Under the pieces are notes generated by a model. That model was not told the DNA's origin. It did no database searches and saw only the letters and a list, made by a program, of their open reading frames with translations. From Methylophaga sp. OBS1 (lineage in GTDB: Bacteria; Pseudomonadota; Gammaproteobacteria; Nitrosococcales; Methylophagaceae): DNA of 25,572 nucleotides. The position numbers and the translations under genes are program-made. The DNA lies in assembly GCF_026319365.1 (NCBI RefSeq), contig NZ_JAPDMS010000001.1, positions 539,569-565,140 of the forward strand. The letters are read 5' to 3'. The stretch's first letter is position 1. The number at the start of each line of letters is the position of its first letter. This document shows positions 1 to 8,491 of this stretch, piece after piece.

Positions 1-68
1 GCCAGGACGGGCAGCGAAGTTTTGATGCGTATGCTGTGAAGATTCATGCTTTGAACGCCTTAAAATAG
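1..68 (+). CDS. Possible C-terminal tail of an upstream gene (partial)
   Basis: The frame beginning at base 3 is open from the window edge to a TAG at 66-68 and gives about 21 residues ending in HALNALK. I do not recognise the family. The only support is the open frame running in from the edge, and an open stretch this short is easily a chance event. If real, the gene lies almost entirely outside the window. Confidence 0.25.
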   Translation, partial: QDGQRSFDAYAVKIHALNALK

Positions 69-355
69 TGTGGTTCCATGTAGTTAAGCGGCGGATTTCT
101 GGAAATCTTTAACCTATTTCACTGATAGCATCCTTTCTGTGTCAGGATGATGACAGGATCTTTATTATCGACATCTTAAGCTGTGGCATCATTGTGAAAG
201 GGAGTCACAGCGTCACTGATAGAAGCCGTGCTAAAACCTAGCCTGATATCGCGTGAGATGACCTTATTCGGTCAGGCTATGCGCGATAAAAACGCTGCCG
301 TATGAACTAAGCTGCGCTGCCCCGGTCTTTTTTTCTTTCAATACAGGTCAGACAA
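69..355. other. Intergenic stretch upstream of the AAA+ gene
   Basis: No open frame of convincing length and no RNA gene is visible. It holds a 9-base direct repeat (CACTGATAG at 120-128 and 214-222) and a T-rich run at about 328-340 just before the AAA+ gene. I found no convincing sigma70 -35/-10 pair and no terminator hairpin. The promoter of the downstream gene presumably lies here, but I cannot place it. Confidence 0.4.
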
Positions 356-1969
356 GTGTCATTTATTGTTTCTCACGACTTCATCAAAGCAACGCAACAT
401 CCCGAACTCGCGCCATACCGTGAGAGAGTGATGCGGGAAGAAGCTGACCAGCGTGGTTATATCAAAACCACGGAAATGGAAATTGAGCCCCGGCAATTAT
501 CGCTTGCCGCATTGCAGAATATGGCTGAGGTCGCTAAATCACTGGACGATGTGAAATCATCGCGTGCTATCGAAGCTATCCTGATGGCGCGTGATGGTGA
601 ATTTGATTCCCCCCTCCCCAATTTCAAAGCCTTTTCCTCCACACTGGAAGCTTATCTCAAACATAAACTGATTGATGGCTGGGTCTATCTAAAAAAGGCC
701 GACGGCAAACTTTACCCGGCCCTGGTAACCGATTTCAGTTACAAACCGGCCACCGCCCATGCGGAAGAATCCCTGCTGATGCATGTCTGTCACCTTTCGC
801 CCAACCTCAAGAAAGGCTATTTCGGCTTCGAGCATGACTACATCGCCTTCAGCCCCGGTGATGTCAACAGAAAACGTATCAATGAAGCTTTGGCGCTGAA
901 ACAGGTTTATAAAGAAACAGATGCACTGAAAGCCGACTATGAAGCGAGTTATGCCCGCTATTGCCGGGAAATAAAAGACCAGTTTTCCGAGCAGTTTATT
1001 GCCAGCGGCTCGATCTACACCGACAAAACCCAGGCTAATTCCGATGGCACACCCATCGATACCAAAGTCATTCATGATATGGCGGCCAGTGATGTCAAAA
1101 CCTATTCACAGTTAAGAGAATCCTGTCTGGTCGAGGGCGAGGATAATGTACTGGCGATGCCCGAATGGCCGTTACTCCGGGTGTTTAATCTTAAAACACA
1201 GGGTTTCGTCTGGATCCACGCTGATTACCTGACACGTTACCACTATGACCTATCACTAAAAGACAAACTAATTCTGCCTAAAACACATCATGATCTGCTG
1301 GATGTACTCACCAGCAATGTCGATATCTTTAGTGGCGATATTATTGAGGGAAAAACGGCCGGCAATGTGATTCTCTGTAAAGGCGTGCCCGGTGTCGGTA
1401 AAACCCTGACAGCAGAGATTTATTCGGAACTGATTCAGCGGCCTTTGTACCTGCTGCACTCCGGATCCCTAGGCACCAATGCCAAAGATATCGAAGCCAA
1501 TCTTCGTGTCATTTTTGCCCGTGCTGAGCGCTGGAACTGCGTGCTGCTGCTGGACGAAGCCGATGTATTCATTGTGACCCGCGGTAATAACATTGAACAG
1601 AATGCGATCGTCGCGGAATTCTTACGAACAATGGAATATTTCAGCGGCTTGCTGTTTATGACGACCAACCGACCTTCCGATATTGACGAAGCCATCATCT
1701 CTCGATGTGCTGCGATTATAGAATATCAAATCCCGACCCCGGAAAATGCCGCCCGCATCTGGCAGGTATTCGCACAGCAATATGAGTTTGACTTATCCAG
1801 GGCATTATTGGCCCAGTTACTTGCCACGTTTCAGGAAATCAGCCCAAGAGATATGAAGATGCTGCTAAGACTGGTATTGCGGGTGTCGCGCAATATGAAT
1901 GTCGAACCGGATATTAACGTCTTCCGTCAATGTGCGATGTTCCGTGCCATTAAAATTACTGACACCTGA
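356..1969 (+). CDS. Orphan AAA+ ATPase
   Basis: A 537-residue cytoplasmic protein with one C-terminal AAA+ module. Visible motifs are Walker A GVPGVGKT (343-350), Walker B LLLDEAD (about 397-403), a sensor-1 Asn in TTNRP (N438), a likely arginine finger in ISRC (R450) and a sensor-2-like Arg in SPRDMK (R498). These are a complete set for ATP hydrolysis and oligomer function. The first 320 residues match no domain I recognise; parts such as GWVYLKKADGKLY and GFVWIHADYL look like small beta folds and may bind the substrate. No signal peptide or membrane segment. The start is a GTG with only a weak upstream AGG. It stands alone and is convergent with the HD-GYP gene, so context gives no clue. 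The motifs suggest a remodelling or unfolding ATPase; the substrate is unknown. Confidence 0.85.
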   Translation: MSFIVSHDFIKATQHPELAPYRERVMREEADQRGYIKTTEMEIEPRQLSLAALQNMAEVAKSLDDVKSSRAIEAILMARDGEFDSPLPNFKAFSSTLEAYLKHKLIDGWVYLKKADGKLYPALVTDFSYKPATAHAEESLLMHVCHLSPNLKKGYFGFEHDYIAFSPGDVNRKRINEALALKQVYKETDALKADYEASYARYCREIKDQFSEQFIASGSIYTDKTQANSDGTPIDTKVIHDMAASDVKTYSQLRESCLVEGEDNVLAMPEWPLLRVFNLKTQGFVWIHADYLTRYHYDLSLKDKLILPKTHHDLLDVLTSNVDIFSGDIIEGKTAGNVILCKGVPGVGKTLTAEIYSELIQRPLYLLHSGSLGTNAKDIEANLRVIFARAERWNCVLLLDEADVFIVTRGNNIEQNAIVAEFLRTMEYFSGLLFMTTNRPSDIDEAIISRCAAIIEYQIPTPENAARIWQVFAQQYEFDLSRALLAQLLATFQEISPRDMKMLLRLVLRVSRNMNVEPDINVFRQCAMFRAIKITDT

Positions 1970-2125
1970 CAACACATTCAACGAGACCTGGCGTCAATCT
2001 AATCAAGAGTAGCCCCCATCCTGGACAAATTTCAGTGGATGTCCTTGGTTTGCTGAGATGTTGTTAAACTGAAACGTTATAGATCAATGAGCCAGCAAAG
2101 AGCTCGGACATAAACCAGATAAAGG

Positions 2126-3166
2126 CTATGCTTCTGTCGCCGCGGTCTCGGCAAACTTTTCAGTTGCTACGCCCTGCTCTGACAATTGCGCCTTGATTGC
2201 CAGTATCTCCGGTAATTCTTGCTCAATTAAGGGGGGCAACGCCGGATCGAAATGTTTACCAGACTGCGACTTGATGAATTCGAGCGCATCTTCTACTGAC
2301 CAGGCTTTTTTATAGGGTCTTTCACTGGTGAGTGCGTCAAATACATCGGCAATCGCCACGATTCTGCCTTCAATGGGTATGTCTTCGCCTTTAAGACCGC
2401 GGGGATAACCGGAGCCGTCCCATTTTTCATGGTGGCTGAGCGCCACTGAATGTGCCAATTGAATCAGCCTCGAATGTGAGTTAGCCAGGATCTCGGCACC
2501 GATCTCGGCGTGTTTTTTCATTTCCGCATATTCTTCATCGCTCAATTTACCGGGTTTGAGCAATATCCGATCGGGAATACCAATCTTGCCGATATCATGC
2601 ATTGGTGCTGCCATCATCAGCTCATCAGCTGCTGTCTTGTCAAAGCCGTAAGCCATGGCAATAATTTTTGAGTAGTGACTCATACGCTGCACATGCAGCC
2701 CTGTCTCATTGTCTTTATATTCAGCGGCTCGCCCCAGTCGCTGAATCAAATCAATCTGTGTCTCATGAAGCGCTTCCGCACGAACCAGAGATATGTGTGT
2801 TTTGACCCTGGCAAGTACTGTTGAGGGCACCACTGGCTTAACGATGTAATCTACAGCACCAATCTCAAACCCCTGAGCCTCATCAACCGAATCCTGCAAT
2901 GCGGTCACAAAGATAATGGGAATATGACTGTATTCCGGGTCAGCTTTGAGTCGTTTACAAACCTCAAGACCGGTCATTTCGGGCATCATGATGTCGAGAA
3001 GAATCAGATCCGGGCGTTCCTTAGCAACGAGCTCCAGCGCTGCCTGTCCTGAGCGTGCAAAAGAGAGTCTGTAGTCATGCTGCAAAACCTGTCTCAGCAC
3101 TCTTAAATTGGCCGGCTCATCATCAACAATCAGGATTTTCGGCGAGGATGCATTTCTTAGTGTCAT
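2126..3166 (-). CDS. Response regulator with HD-GYP c-di-GMP phosphodiesterase domain
   Basis: A 346-residue cytoplasmic response regulator. Residues 10-125 form a receiver domain with acidic pocket residues DDE (15-17), phospho-acceptor D58 in LLDIMMP and the conserved K110-P111. Residues about 140-310 form an HD-GYP domain with the HD pair in PMHDIGKIGIPD (H190, D191), further His residues in LSHHEKWDGSGYP (H245, H246) and the GYP signature (253-255). Family members hydrolyse cyclic di-GMP, so phosphorylation probably controls c-di-GMP level; this is inferred from intact motifs. The ATG lies 3 bases after the stop of the MHYT hybrid kinase, with a GAAGGG ribosome site inside the kinase end, so the two are co-transcribed and the kinase is the likely phosphodonor. 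No C-terminal DNA-binding domain. Confidence 0.93.
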   Translation of the reverse strand: MTLRNASSPKILIVDDEPANLRVLRQVLQHDYRLSFARSGQAALELVAKERPDLILLDIMMPEMTGLEVCKRLKADPEYSHIPIIFVTALQDSVDEAQGFEIGAVDYIVKPVVPSTVLARVKTHISLVRAEALHETQIDLIQRLGRAAEYKDNETGLHVQRMSHYSKIIAMAYGFDKTAADELMMAAPMHDIGKIGIPDRILLKPGKLSDEEYAEMKKHAEIGAEILANSHSRLIQLAHSVALSHHEKWDGSGYPRGLKGEDIPIEGRIVAIADVFDALTSERPYKKAWSVEDALEFIKSQSGKHFDPALPPLIEQELPEILAIKAQLSEQGVATEKFAETAATEA

Positions 3167-3169
3167 GAC

Positions 3170-6100
3170 TTAACCCTTCGTCAGTTGCTGCTTGATGCTA
3201 TCAAGATGATGTTGTGCTGTTACAAAGTCGAATTCATCCAGGGCATTTTGTACGCCCTGCGCCAGACTGTGGAGATCCGCTTTAATGCCATTGACCAGTT
3301 TATCTACCATGGACTCATCCATTTCACCCAACCCCGTCAAGGCTGAGAGCTGTTCTACCAAATCGAGTGTGTCCGATTCAGTCAGTGTCTGACTCTGGCG
3401 GCTGTTTTTTTGCTCCAATTGATGCAGTTCAGCTAACGCTTTCACTTCCAGCGCTAATGCCGACATCGCCTCCTGCAGCGCTTTTATCTCTTCGCTGCAT
3501 TGCTCACTATCGCTATTCCCCGCCTGTTGCTCCAGACTGATCGAGATCTGATAAATTGCAGTGAGTCCCAGATTACCAGACAAGCCTTTGAGCCGATGCG
3601 AATCGGCCTTTAAGGCTGCAAAGTCGGATGCTGCAGCCAGATTCAGCAGATGCGCAGGCAGGTCAGCATGCTGGTTTAAAAACCGGCTTAACTCCTCAAC
3701 GTAGGTGACGTGACTCCCCCACAAATCAAGTCCCTGCTGAAGGTTGATTTGACCACTATGGTCATCCACCAAGGTCTCGGGTTCAATGTCATCATCAGCA
3801 ATGCTGATTCCCAGCACTCTGGCCATTTCCCGGGTCAAAGCATGTATATCCACCGGTTTATGAGCAAAGCCATTCATGCCGGCACGTTTCGCTTCCATTT
3901 TGTCCTCTGACAGCACACTTGCAGTCAAGGCCACAACAGGCGTTGGACTCAAATCATTTTCAGCTTCATAATCCCGAATCAGTTTTGTCGCGGTAAACCC
4001 ATCCATCACCGGCATTTGCAGGTCCATCAGCACAATATCCGGTCGAATGTCTTTGAATAATGCCAAAGCATGTTCACCATTTTCTGCCTGAACCGTTTTA
4101 TGATGTTGGCGCTCCAGTAATAGTGTCAGTAAGGTTAGATTTTGTTCAATGTCATCGGCAATGAGCACTGTCTGAGGTGGCAATGAGAGCGGTTTTCCTT
4201 CTGAGACGGGCTCGATCACCACGTCGGTTTTCTGCAAAGGCAGTTCAAAGTAGAAAACACTGCCAACACCCAACTCGCTTTTTGCATACAACTCGCCGCC
4301 CATCAGTTCGACGAGTTGTTTCGATATGGTCGTTCCCAAACCGGTTCCACCGAAACGGCGACTCATGGAAGCATCAGCCTGAGAAAATGGTTCAAACACC
4401 TGCGCCAGGGTAGTCGCATCCATACCGATACCGGTGTCTTCTATCACGAAGCACAGTTGTTGTTGCGGGTTGCTCGACACACTGAGTTTAACCCCGCCTT
4501 TTTCCGTAAATTTAATGGCATTACCGACCAGGTTGATCAATACCTGGCGCAGACGACTTTCATCGCCGATATAGCTTGGATGAATATCGCTGGGAATCTC
4601 AAAATTAAGATATAAGCCTTTATTTTTGGCTTGCAGCCACAGTGTAGAGACCACCGAATCGACCAGGCGTGTCAGGTGAAAAGCCGACTCATCCAGTTCT
4701 AATTTATCTTTCTCCAGCTTGGCACTGTCCAGCACATCATTGAGCAAGTGCATCAAAGAGCGGGCTGATTGGCTGATCGTTTTGAGGTGTTTTTTGTCTT
4801 CCACCGACAAGCTGTCGGCGTCATTCAGAATATCTGTGAAACCGATAATGGCATTCATCGGTGTGCGAATCTCATGACTCATGTTGGCCAGGAATCTCGC
4901 CTTACTCTCCGCTGACAGCTCTGCTGCTTCCTTGGCCTCGATGAGATTGTGCTCCATTTGCACTCTCTCGCTGATATCGAGAATCAAACCATCTATCCAT
5001 AATGGTTTGTCATCCTTCCAGATGACAGAGCCATTCTCCAGTACCCAGATATAGTCTCCATTCCTGTGCTTCCAGCGAAACTCAACGGTGTAATTAGATT
5101 TGCTCTCAAGTGCTTGCGCCACTGCCTGATCCGTTTTCTCAACATCATCAGGATGAATCAGGTCGGAAAAATGAATCCTGCCTTCATAAAAGTCTTCCGG
5201 ATGCCAGCCGCATAAATCAAATATGGCGTCACTGACCAGCACGGCGGTCCAATGCTCATCCAGAAGACAACGAAAACTGGCGCCGGGAATATTTTTGATC
5301 AGTGAGCTGTATTGCTCTTCGCTTTTCCTGAGCTTTTCCTGCATTTCCCAGCGTTCAGAAATATCAGTCACAAAACTCACAAACATGGAGCCCTGTTCTT
5401 TTAACTGGATATGTCCAAGCCCAAGCCGTACCGGAAAGATATGTCCATCTTTATGCTTGGCAAACACCTCTCTTGCCTGTCCACTTATCTGCGTCTGCCC
5501 GGTTTTCTGAAAATTGAGTAAATAGCCCCGGAACTCTTCTATCGCCTCGTCAGGAACGAGTCGGAAAAATGACTGACCGATGATGTCTGAAGGCTGCCAG
5601 CCGAAAATGTCAGTGGCAGATTGATTGAAGTCCTGAATAATGCCGTTACTGTCTATAGTAAAAATACCGTCAACGGCCGTGTTCATCATTGTTTGCAGAC
5701 GACGCTCATTACTGGTTTTCTCAACCAGTAGCTGACGGTAACGTAGCTGTGAAGCGATGGTTGCAGCCAGGGCTGAGATGATTAAGGTTGTGAAAGCAAC
5801 AATGTAGGATAATTGCTGGTGTTCCTGATTCATTGCCTGATGAATAACCGTCACATCAATATCACTAAACCTGGCGCCAGCCATACCGGTGTAATGCATA
5901 CCAGAAATGGCAATGCCCATGATAATCGCACTGATCGCATTGATCAGGTTTGCAGATAAGTTCTGGGAGAACTGAGAAAGATAATAGCGAACTGACAAGG
6001 CGACAAAGGCAAGCACAATGGCGACGACAATGGAAGCGAAAAACCAGGCCGGCACATACTGGAGCTTGGCCTCCATTTCCATCGCCTCCATGCCTGTGTA

Positions 6101-6517
6101 ATGCATCATGCCGATACCAGCACCCACAAACAGGCTGCTGTAAACTAATTGCCAGAACGTCAGCCTGGCTTTCATCAGTATTTTAAGCGTGATGTAAGTC
6201 GCTATCAGACTGGGGATGACTGACAAAAATGTCAGTGTCAGGTCGTAGCCCACATGCCCACCGATGTCGTGGGCCAGCATTCCGACAAAGTGCATACTCC
6301 AGACACCAGCGGCCATGATGCAGGCACCCGCAATCACGGCGATATGTCGCTGTCGTTCGACAAGCAGGCTTTGCGCCATAGACGCAAAATGCAGAGCGAT
6401 AAACGATGCAACCGCGGCAACTATCACTGACAGTACAACTAAGGTGTAATTGTAAGACCCTGTTATATAATTCTGTTGTTCTTGCGGGGCAATAAAAAAC
6501 GCGTCGAGCCAGTTCAT
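3170..6517 (-). CDS. MHYT-PAS hybrid sensor histidine kinase with REC and Hpt domains
   Basis: A 1115-residue inner-membrane kinase. Residues 20-260 form an MHYT sensor with about seven membrane segments and three repeats of the signature (SMHFVGM near 74-80, MMHYTGM 137-143, GMHYTGM 206-212); in this family these are proposed to bind metal and sense O2, CO or NO. PAS domains span about 270-390 and 400-520. HisKA has phospho-His H548 in NMSHEIRTP; the ATPase domain has an N box at 662-668 (NLVGNAI), DTGIGMD (694-700) and GGTGLGTT (723-730, where GLGLA is usual). A receiver domain has D832 in LMDLQMP. Hpt has H974 in SHRLKG. This gives a full internal His-Asp-His relay, followed by an extra helical tail. 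The HD-GYP regulator directly downstream is the obvious output. ATG chosen with AGGA about 7 bases upstream. Confidence 0.93.
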   Translation of the reverse strand: MNWLDAFFIAPQEQQNYITGSYNYTLVVLSVIVAAVASFIALHFASMAQSLLVERQRHIAVIAGACIMAAGVWSMHFVGMLAHDIGGHVGYDLTLTFLSVIPSLIATYITLKILMKARLTFWQLVYSSLFVGAGIGMMHYTGMEAMEMEAKLQYVPAWFFASIVVAIVLAFVALSVRYYLSQFSQNLSANLINAISAIIMGIAISGMHYTGMAGARFSDIDVTVIHQAMNQEHQQLSYIVAFTTLIISALAATIASQLRYRQLLVEKTSNERRLQTMMNTAVDGIFTIDSNGIIQDFNQSATDIFGWQPSDIIGQSFFRLVPDEAIEEFRGYLLNFQKTGQTQISGQAREVFAKHKDGHIFPVRLGLGHIQLKEQGSMFVSFVTDISERWEMQEKLRKSEEQYSSLIKNIPGASFRCLLDEHWTAVLVSDAIFDLCGWHPEDFYEGRIHFSDLIHPDDVEKTDQAVAQALESKSNYTVEFRWKHRNGDYIWVLENGSVIWKDDKPLWIDGLILDISERVQMEHNLIEAKEAAELSAESKARFLANMSHEIRTPMNAIIGFTDILNDADSLSVEDKKHLKTISQSARSLMHLLNDVLDSAKLEKDKLELDESAFHLTRLVDSVVSTLWLQAKNKGLYLNFEIPSDIHPSYIGDESRLRQVLINLVGNAIKFTEKGGVKLSVSSNPQQQLCFVIEDTGIGMDATTLAQVFEPFSQADASMSRRFGGTGLGTTISKQLVELMGGELYAKSELGVGSVFYFELPLQKTDVVIEPVSEGKPLSLPPQTVLIADDIEQNLTLLTLLLERQHHKTVQAENGEHALALFKDIRPDIVLMDLQMPVMDGFTATKLIRDYEAENDLSPTPVVALTASVLSEDKMEAKRAGMNGFAHKPVDIHALTREMARVLGISIADDDIEPETLVDDHSGQINLQQGLDLWGSHVTYVEELSRFLNQHADLPAHLLNLAAASDFAALKADSHRLKGLSGNLGLTAIYQISISLEQQAGNSDSEQCSEEIKALQEAMSALALEVKALAELHQLEQKNSRQSQTLTESDTLDLVEQLSALTGLGEMDESMVDKLVNGIKADLHSLAQGVQNALDEFDFVTAQHHLDSIKQQLTKG

Positions 6518-6831
6518 TCAGGGTCCTGATGGTGTGTTGTACCTCAATGTGCAACAGTCGTCCCTGACGTTACCTGAGATTATGCGAAAACATTGTGTAC
6601 TACTTAAGTATATTTAGCGACCTTACACTCTTAAACTTTAAGGTTGTACATCAATTAATCAGATGTAGGATAAACTAGCCTCAATAAGATTGTGTGAAGA
6701 CGCGATGACGGCATCGGCGAACTTAAGCATTACCCGCCTCCATGCAGTTTAATCCCGGCGCTGATAACACGACTATTACTTACAGCGCTACCCCGCACCT
6801 GAGCCGAGCTCCTGCTAAAGCGATTGAATAA
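6518..6831. other. Intergenic stretch between the kinase and PhoD-like genes
   Basis: Both flanking genes read leftward, so this holds the 5' region of the kinase gene. Several small palindromes are visible: TACTTAAGTA (6601-6610), CTTAAA-C-TTTAAG (6630-6642), CGATG-ACGG-CATCG (6703-6716) and arms GCGCTG/CAGCGC (6758-6763 and 6783-6788). A candidate leftward -10 is TATACT (6612-6607) with only a poor -35 match 17 bases upstream, where the CTTAAA palindrome sits, so that palindrome could be an operator for the kinase operon. No gene is evident and no terminator with a U-tract was found for the PhoD-like gene. Confidence 0.4.
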
Positions 6832-8325
6832 CTAGACCAGCGGATAACTGGGCTTGTTTGTTTTGCTTTCACAAATCCAGTTTACCCAGAGTTTCTCGTC
6901 TGTCCCTGCTTCCAGCGTGACATAATTTCTGGCCCGAATATATTTATCTGAGCTGAACGGCTTTAGCATGGAGATTTTAATCGTTCTGTCTTCGTTCAGA
7001 AACTCATCATCATCGTTAGTCACCGCCATAATACCCAGCCAGGCAATCCGGCTGGGAGAGCTGTGCACAACACCCGATGACACTACCTGATGGATTTTTA
7101 TTGGCCTGGCTGTTTTGCGAGCGTCGTTGATGATGCCAAGGCAACCCAAATGCACGTCGCCTGAGAGAATGACGGTTCTGTGCTGTTTGTTATCAGCCCG
7201 TTTTTCAGCATTATTCAGCAGGCGCATAATCAACCTCGCCCGCTCGCCCTGATGCTCTTTGGCGCGCCAGTGATCTTTGAGATCATCCGTGAGCTCCTCC
7301 TCCCAGGGCGTGACGTCAAAGCTGGACTCAGTCAATGAAAAGTCTCGATAAACGACAGGCACTGCAGACAGTACCAGGAGATCGCCCGCATTGATTTGAC
7401 TATCAAGATGATCATTAACGGCCTGCCACTGCTCATTACTCATTACCTGTTCCCGTGTACGTTCAGCCCGGTTATCCAGCGCCAGCAGATGATAGTTGCG
7501 GAAAGAGAAGCCAAAGGCATAATGATTGGCGCTGTTATCCAGCAGACTCTGATTAGCATTTGAGCGGATCTGAAACAATTCAAAGTAGCGCCTGGCAATA
7601 CTGTATATCCCCTGGTAAACCTCACAGTTTTGCATCGGTTCCGGGAAGCTGCCCCAACCATCAAAGATATCGTGGTCGTCCCACATCATCACACTGGGGA
7701 TTGAAGCCAGCATCAGTGCCATAGCGGGGTTGGTCCAGCGCTCGCAGTATAGTTTCTCGTAAAAGCGTTCAACTTGATCACGCATTGTGGTATTGAACTT
7801 ACGCGTGATTTTGTCGGCTTTGTCGAGCATGGACCATTTCTGCAGCTCAGGAACCACAGACCAGATTTCATCAGCGTAGAGCTGGTCTCCTCCCATCATC
7901 AGCAATGAAAAAGGGCGCTGGTAATGCTGGCGCTGCATCTGTTCCCAGAGTGCATAAGGTTTCTCAGTTTTGGTCAGGATATCGGCACTGGAAAAGCCAT
8001 TGCAGGAGGTGTAGGCAAAGCGCGGCTTTTCAGCGGCGGCAGGTACATAGAAAGTCCAGCGATCACGCTGGTGAATATCCGTTGCCCGGGTTTCGTTTAA
8101 GCTGATGGTGTAGCCAACAAGATAATTTGCCTCTCGGGGCGGCAGCTCGACTTCAGCGCGCCAGAAAAAACCTTTGGGCGTTTCGGCCTGTCGCTGTGCT
8201 TCAACCGACTGGTTATTAAAACTGACGGTCGCTGTAGTCACCGACTTGTCAGATAAGAAGCAAACGGTGTAAAGCTGATTGGACTCAATGCCAAGCAAGG
8301 GTCCGGCAGATAATTTAATGGCCAT
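6832..8325 (-). CDS. PhoD-like metallophosphatase (alkaline phosphatase D family)
   Basis: A 497-residue calcineurin-like metallophosphoesterase of the PhoD branch. An N-terminal all-beta region (1-100) precedes the catalytic domain. Catalytic signatures are GGDQLYAD (145-152), the metal-binding block MWDDHDIFDGWGS (214-226) and SGDVHLG (388-394). PhoD enzymes cleave phosphodiesters and phosphomonoesters using Fe/Ca or similar metals. Unlike classical secreted PhoD, the N terminus (MAIKLSAGPLLGIES) shows no Tat twin-arginine motif or Sec signal, so this copy is probably cytoplasmic, or the true start lies elsewhere. The start is backed by a purine-rich GGGAGAG just upstream of the ATG. It is divergent from the 468-residue gene. 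The substrate is unknown. Confidence 0.85.
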   Translation of the reverse strand: MAIKLSAGPLLGIESNQLYTVCFLSDKSVTTATVSFNNQSVEAQRQAETPKGFFWRAEVELPPREANYLVGYTISLNETRATDIHQRDRWTFYVPAAAEKPRFAYTSCNGFSSADILTKTEKPYALWEQMQRQHYQRPFSLLMMGGDQLYADEIWSVVPELQKWSMLDKADKITRKFNTTMRDQVERFYEKLYCERWTNPAMALMLASIPSVMMWDDHDIFDGWGSFPEPMQNCEVYQGIYSIARRYFELFQIRSNANQSLLDNSANHYAFGFSFRNYHLLALDNRAERTREQVMSNEQWQAVNDHLDSQINAGDLLVLSAVPVVYRDFSLTESSFDVTPWEEELTDDLKDHWRAKEHQGERARLIMRLLNNAEKRADNKQHRTVILSGDVHLGCLGIINDARKTARPIKIHQVVSSGVVHSSPSRIAWLGIMAVTNDDDEFLNEDRTIKISMLKPFSSDKYIRARNYVTLEAGTDEKLWVNWICESKTNKPSYPLV

Positions 8326-8410
8326 ATTCTCTCCCTGATTTTATGCATTCCGATCACAGGATAGCGTGACAAACAATGCGTATTTATTCCAGTGAAAGGG
8401 CCCGCTTTTT

Positions 8411-8437
8411 TTGCGGTTGGCTCGGCCCTGTTATAGT
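8411..8437 (+). promoter_or_regulatory. Candidate sigma70 promoter for the 468-residue gene
   Basis: A -10-like TATAGT (8432-8437, five of six consensus bases) follows a -35-like TTGCGG (8411-8416) with a short 15-base spacer; reading the -35 as TTTGCG gives 16. It lies about 55 bases before the ATG at 8492, in the gap between divergent genes. Only the -10 is a good match. Confidence 0.3.
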
Positions 8438-8491
8438 CACTCCACTAAGGCGTTACACTTGATAACTGGATCGCAACTGAAATGAGGCCCT

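Noticed and set aside
120..222. Direct repeat CACTGATAG (120-128, 214-222)
   Set aside because: Only 9 bases, two copies, no further structure; expected by chance in a stretch of this size often enough to ignore.
2023..2044. Inverted repeat GGACA/TGTCC between the converging AAA+ and HD-GYP genes
   Set aside because: A 5-bp stem with a 12-base loop and no T run on either strand; too weak for a terminator. I also considered an insertion-sequence end but found no partner end or transposase.
6183..6554. A 123-codon leftward frame starting upstream of the MHYT kinase start
   Set aside because: It overlaps the first MHYT membrane segments in another frame and has no family resemblance.
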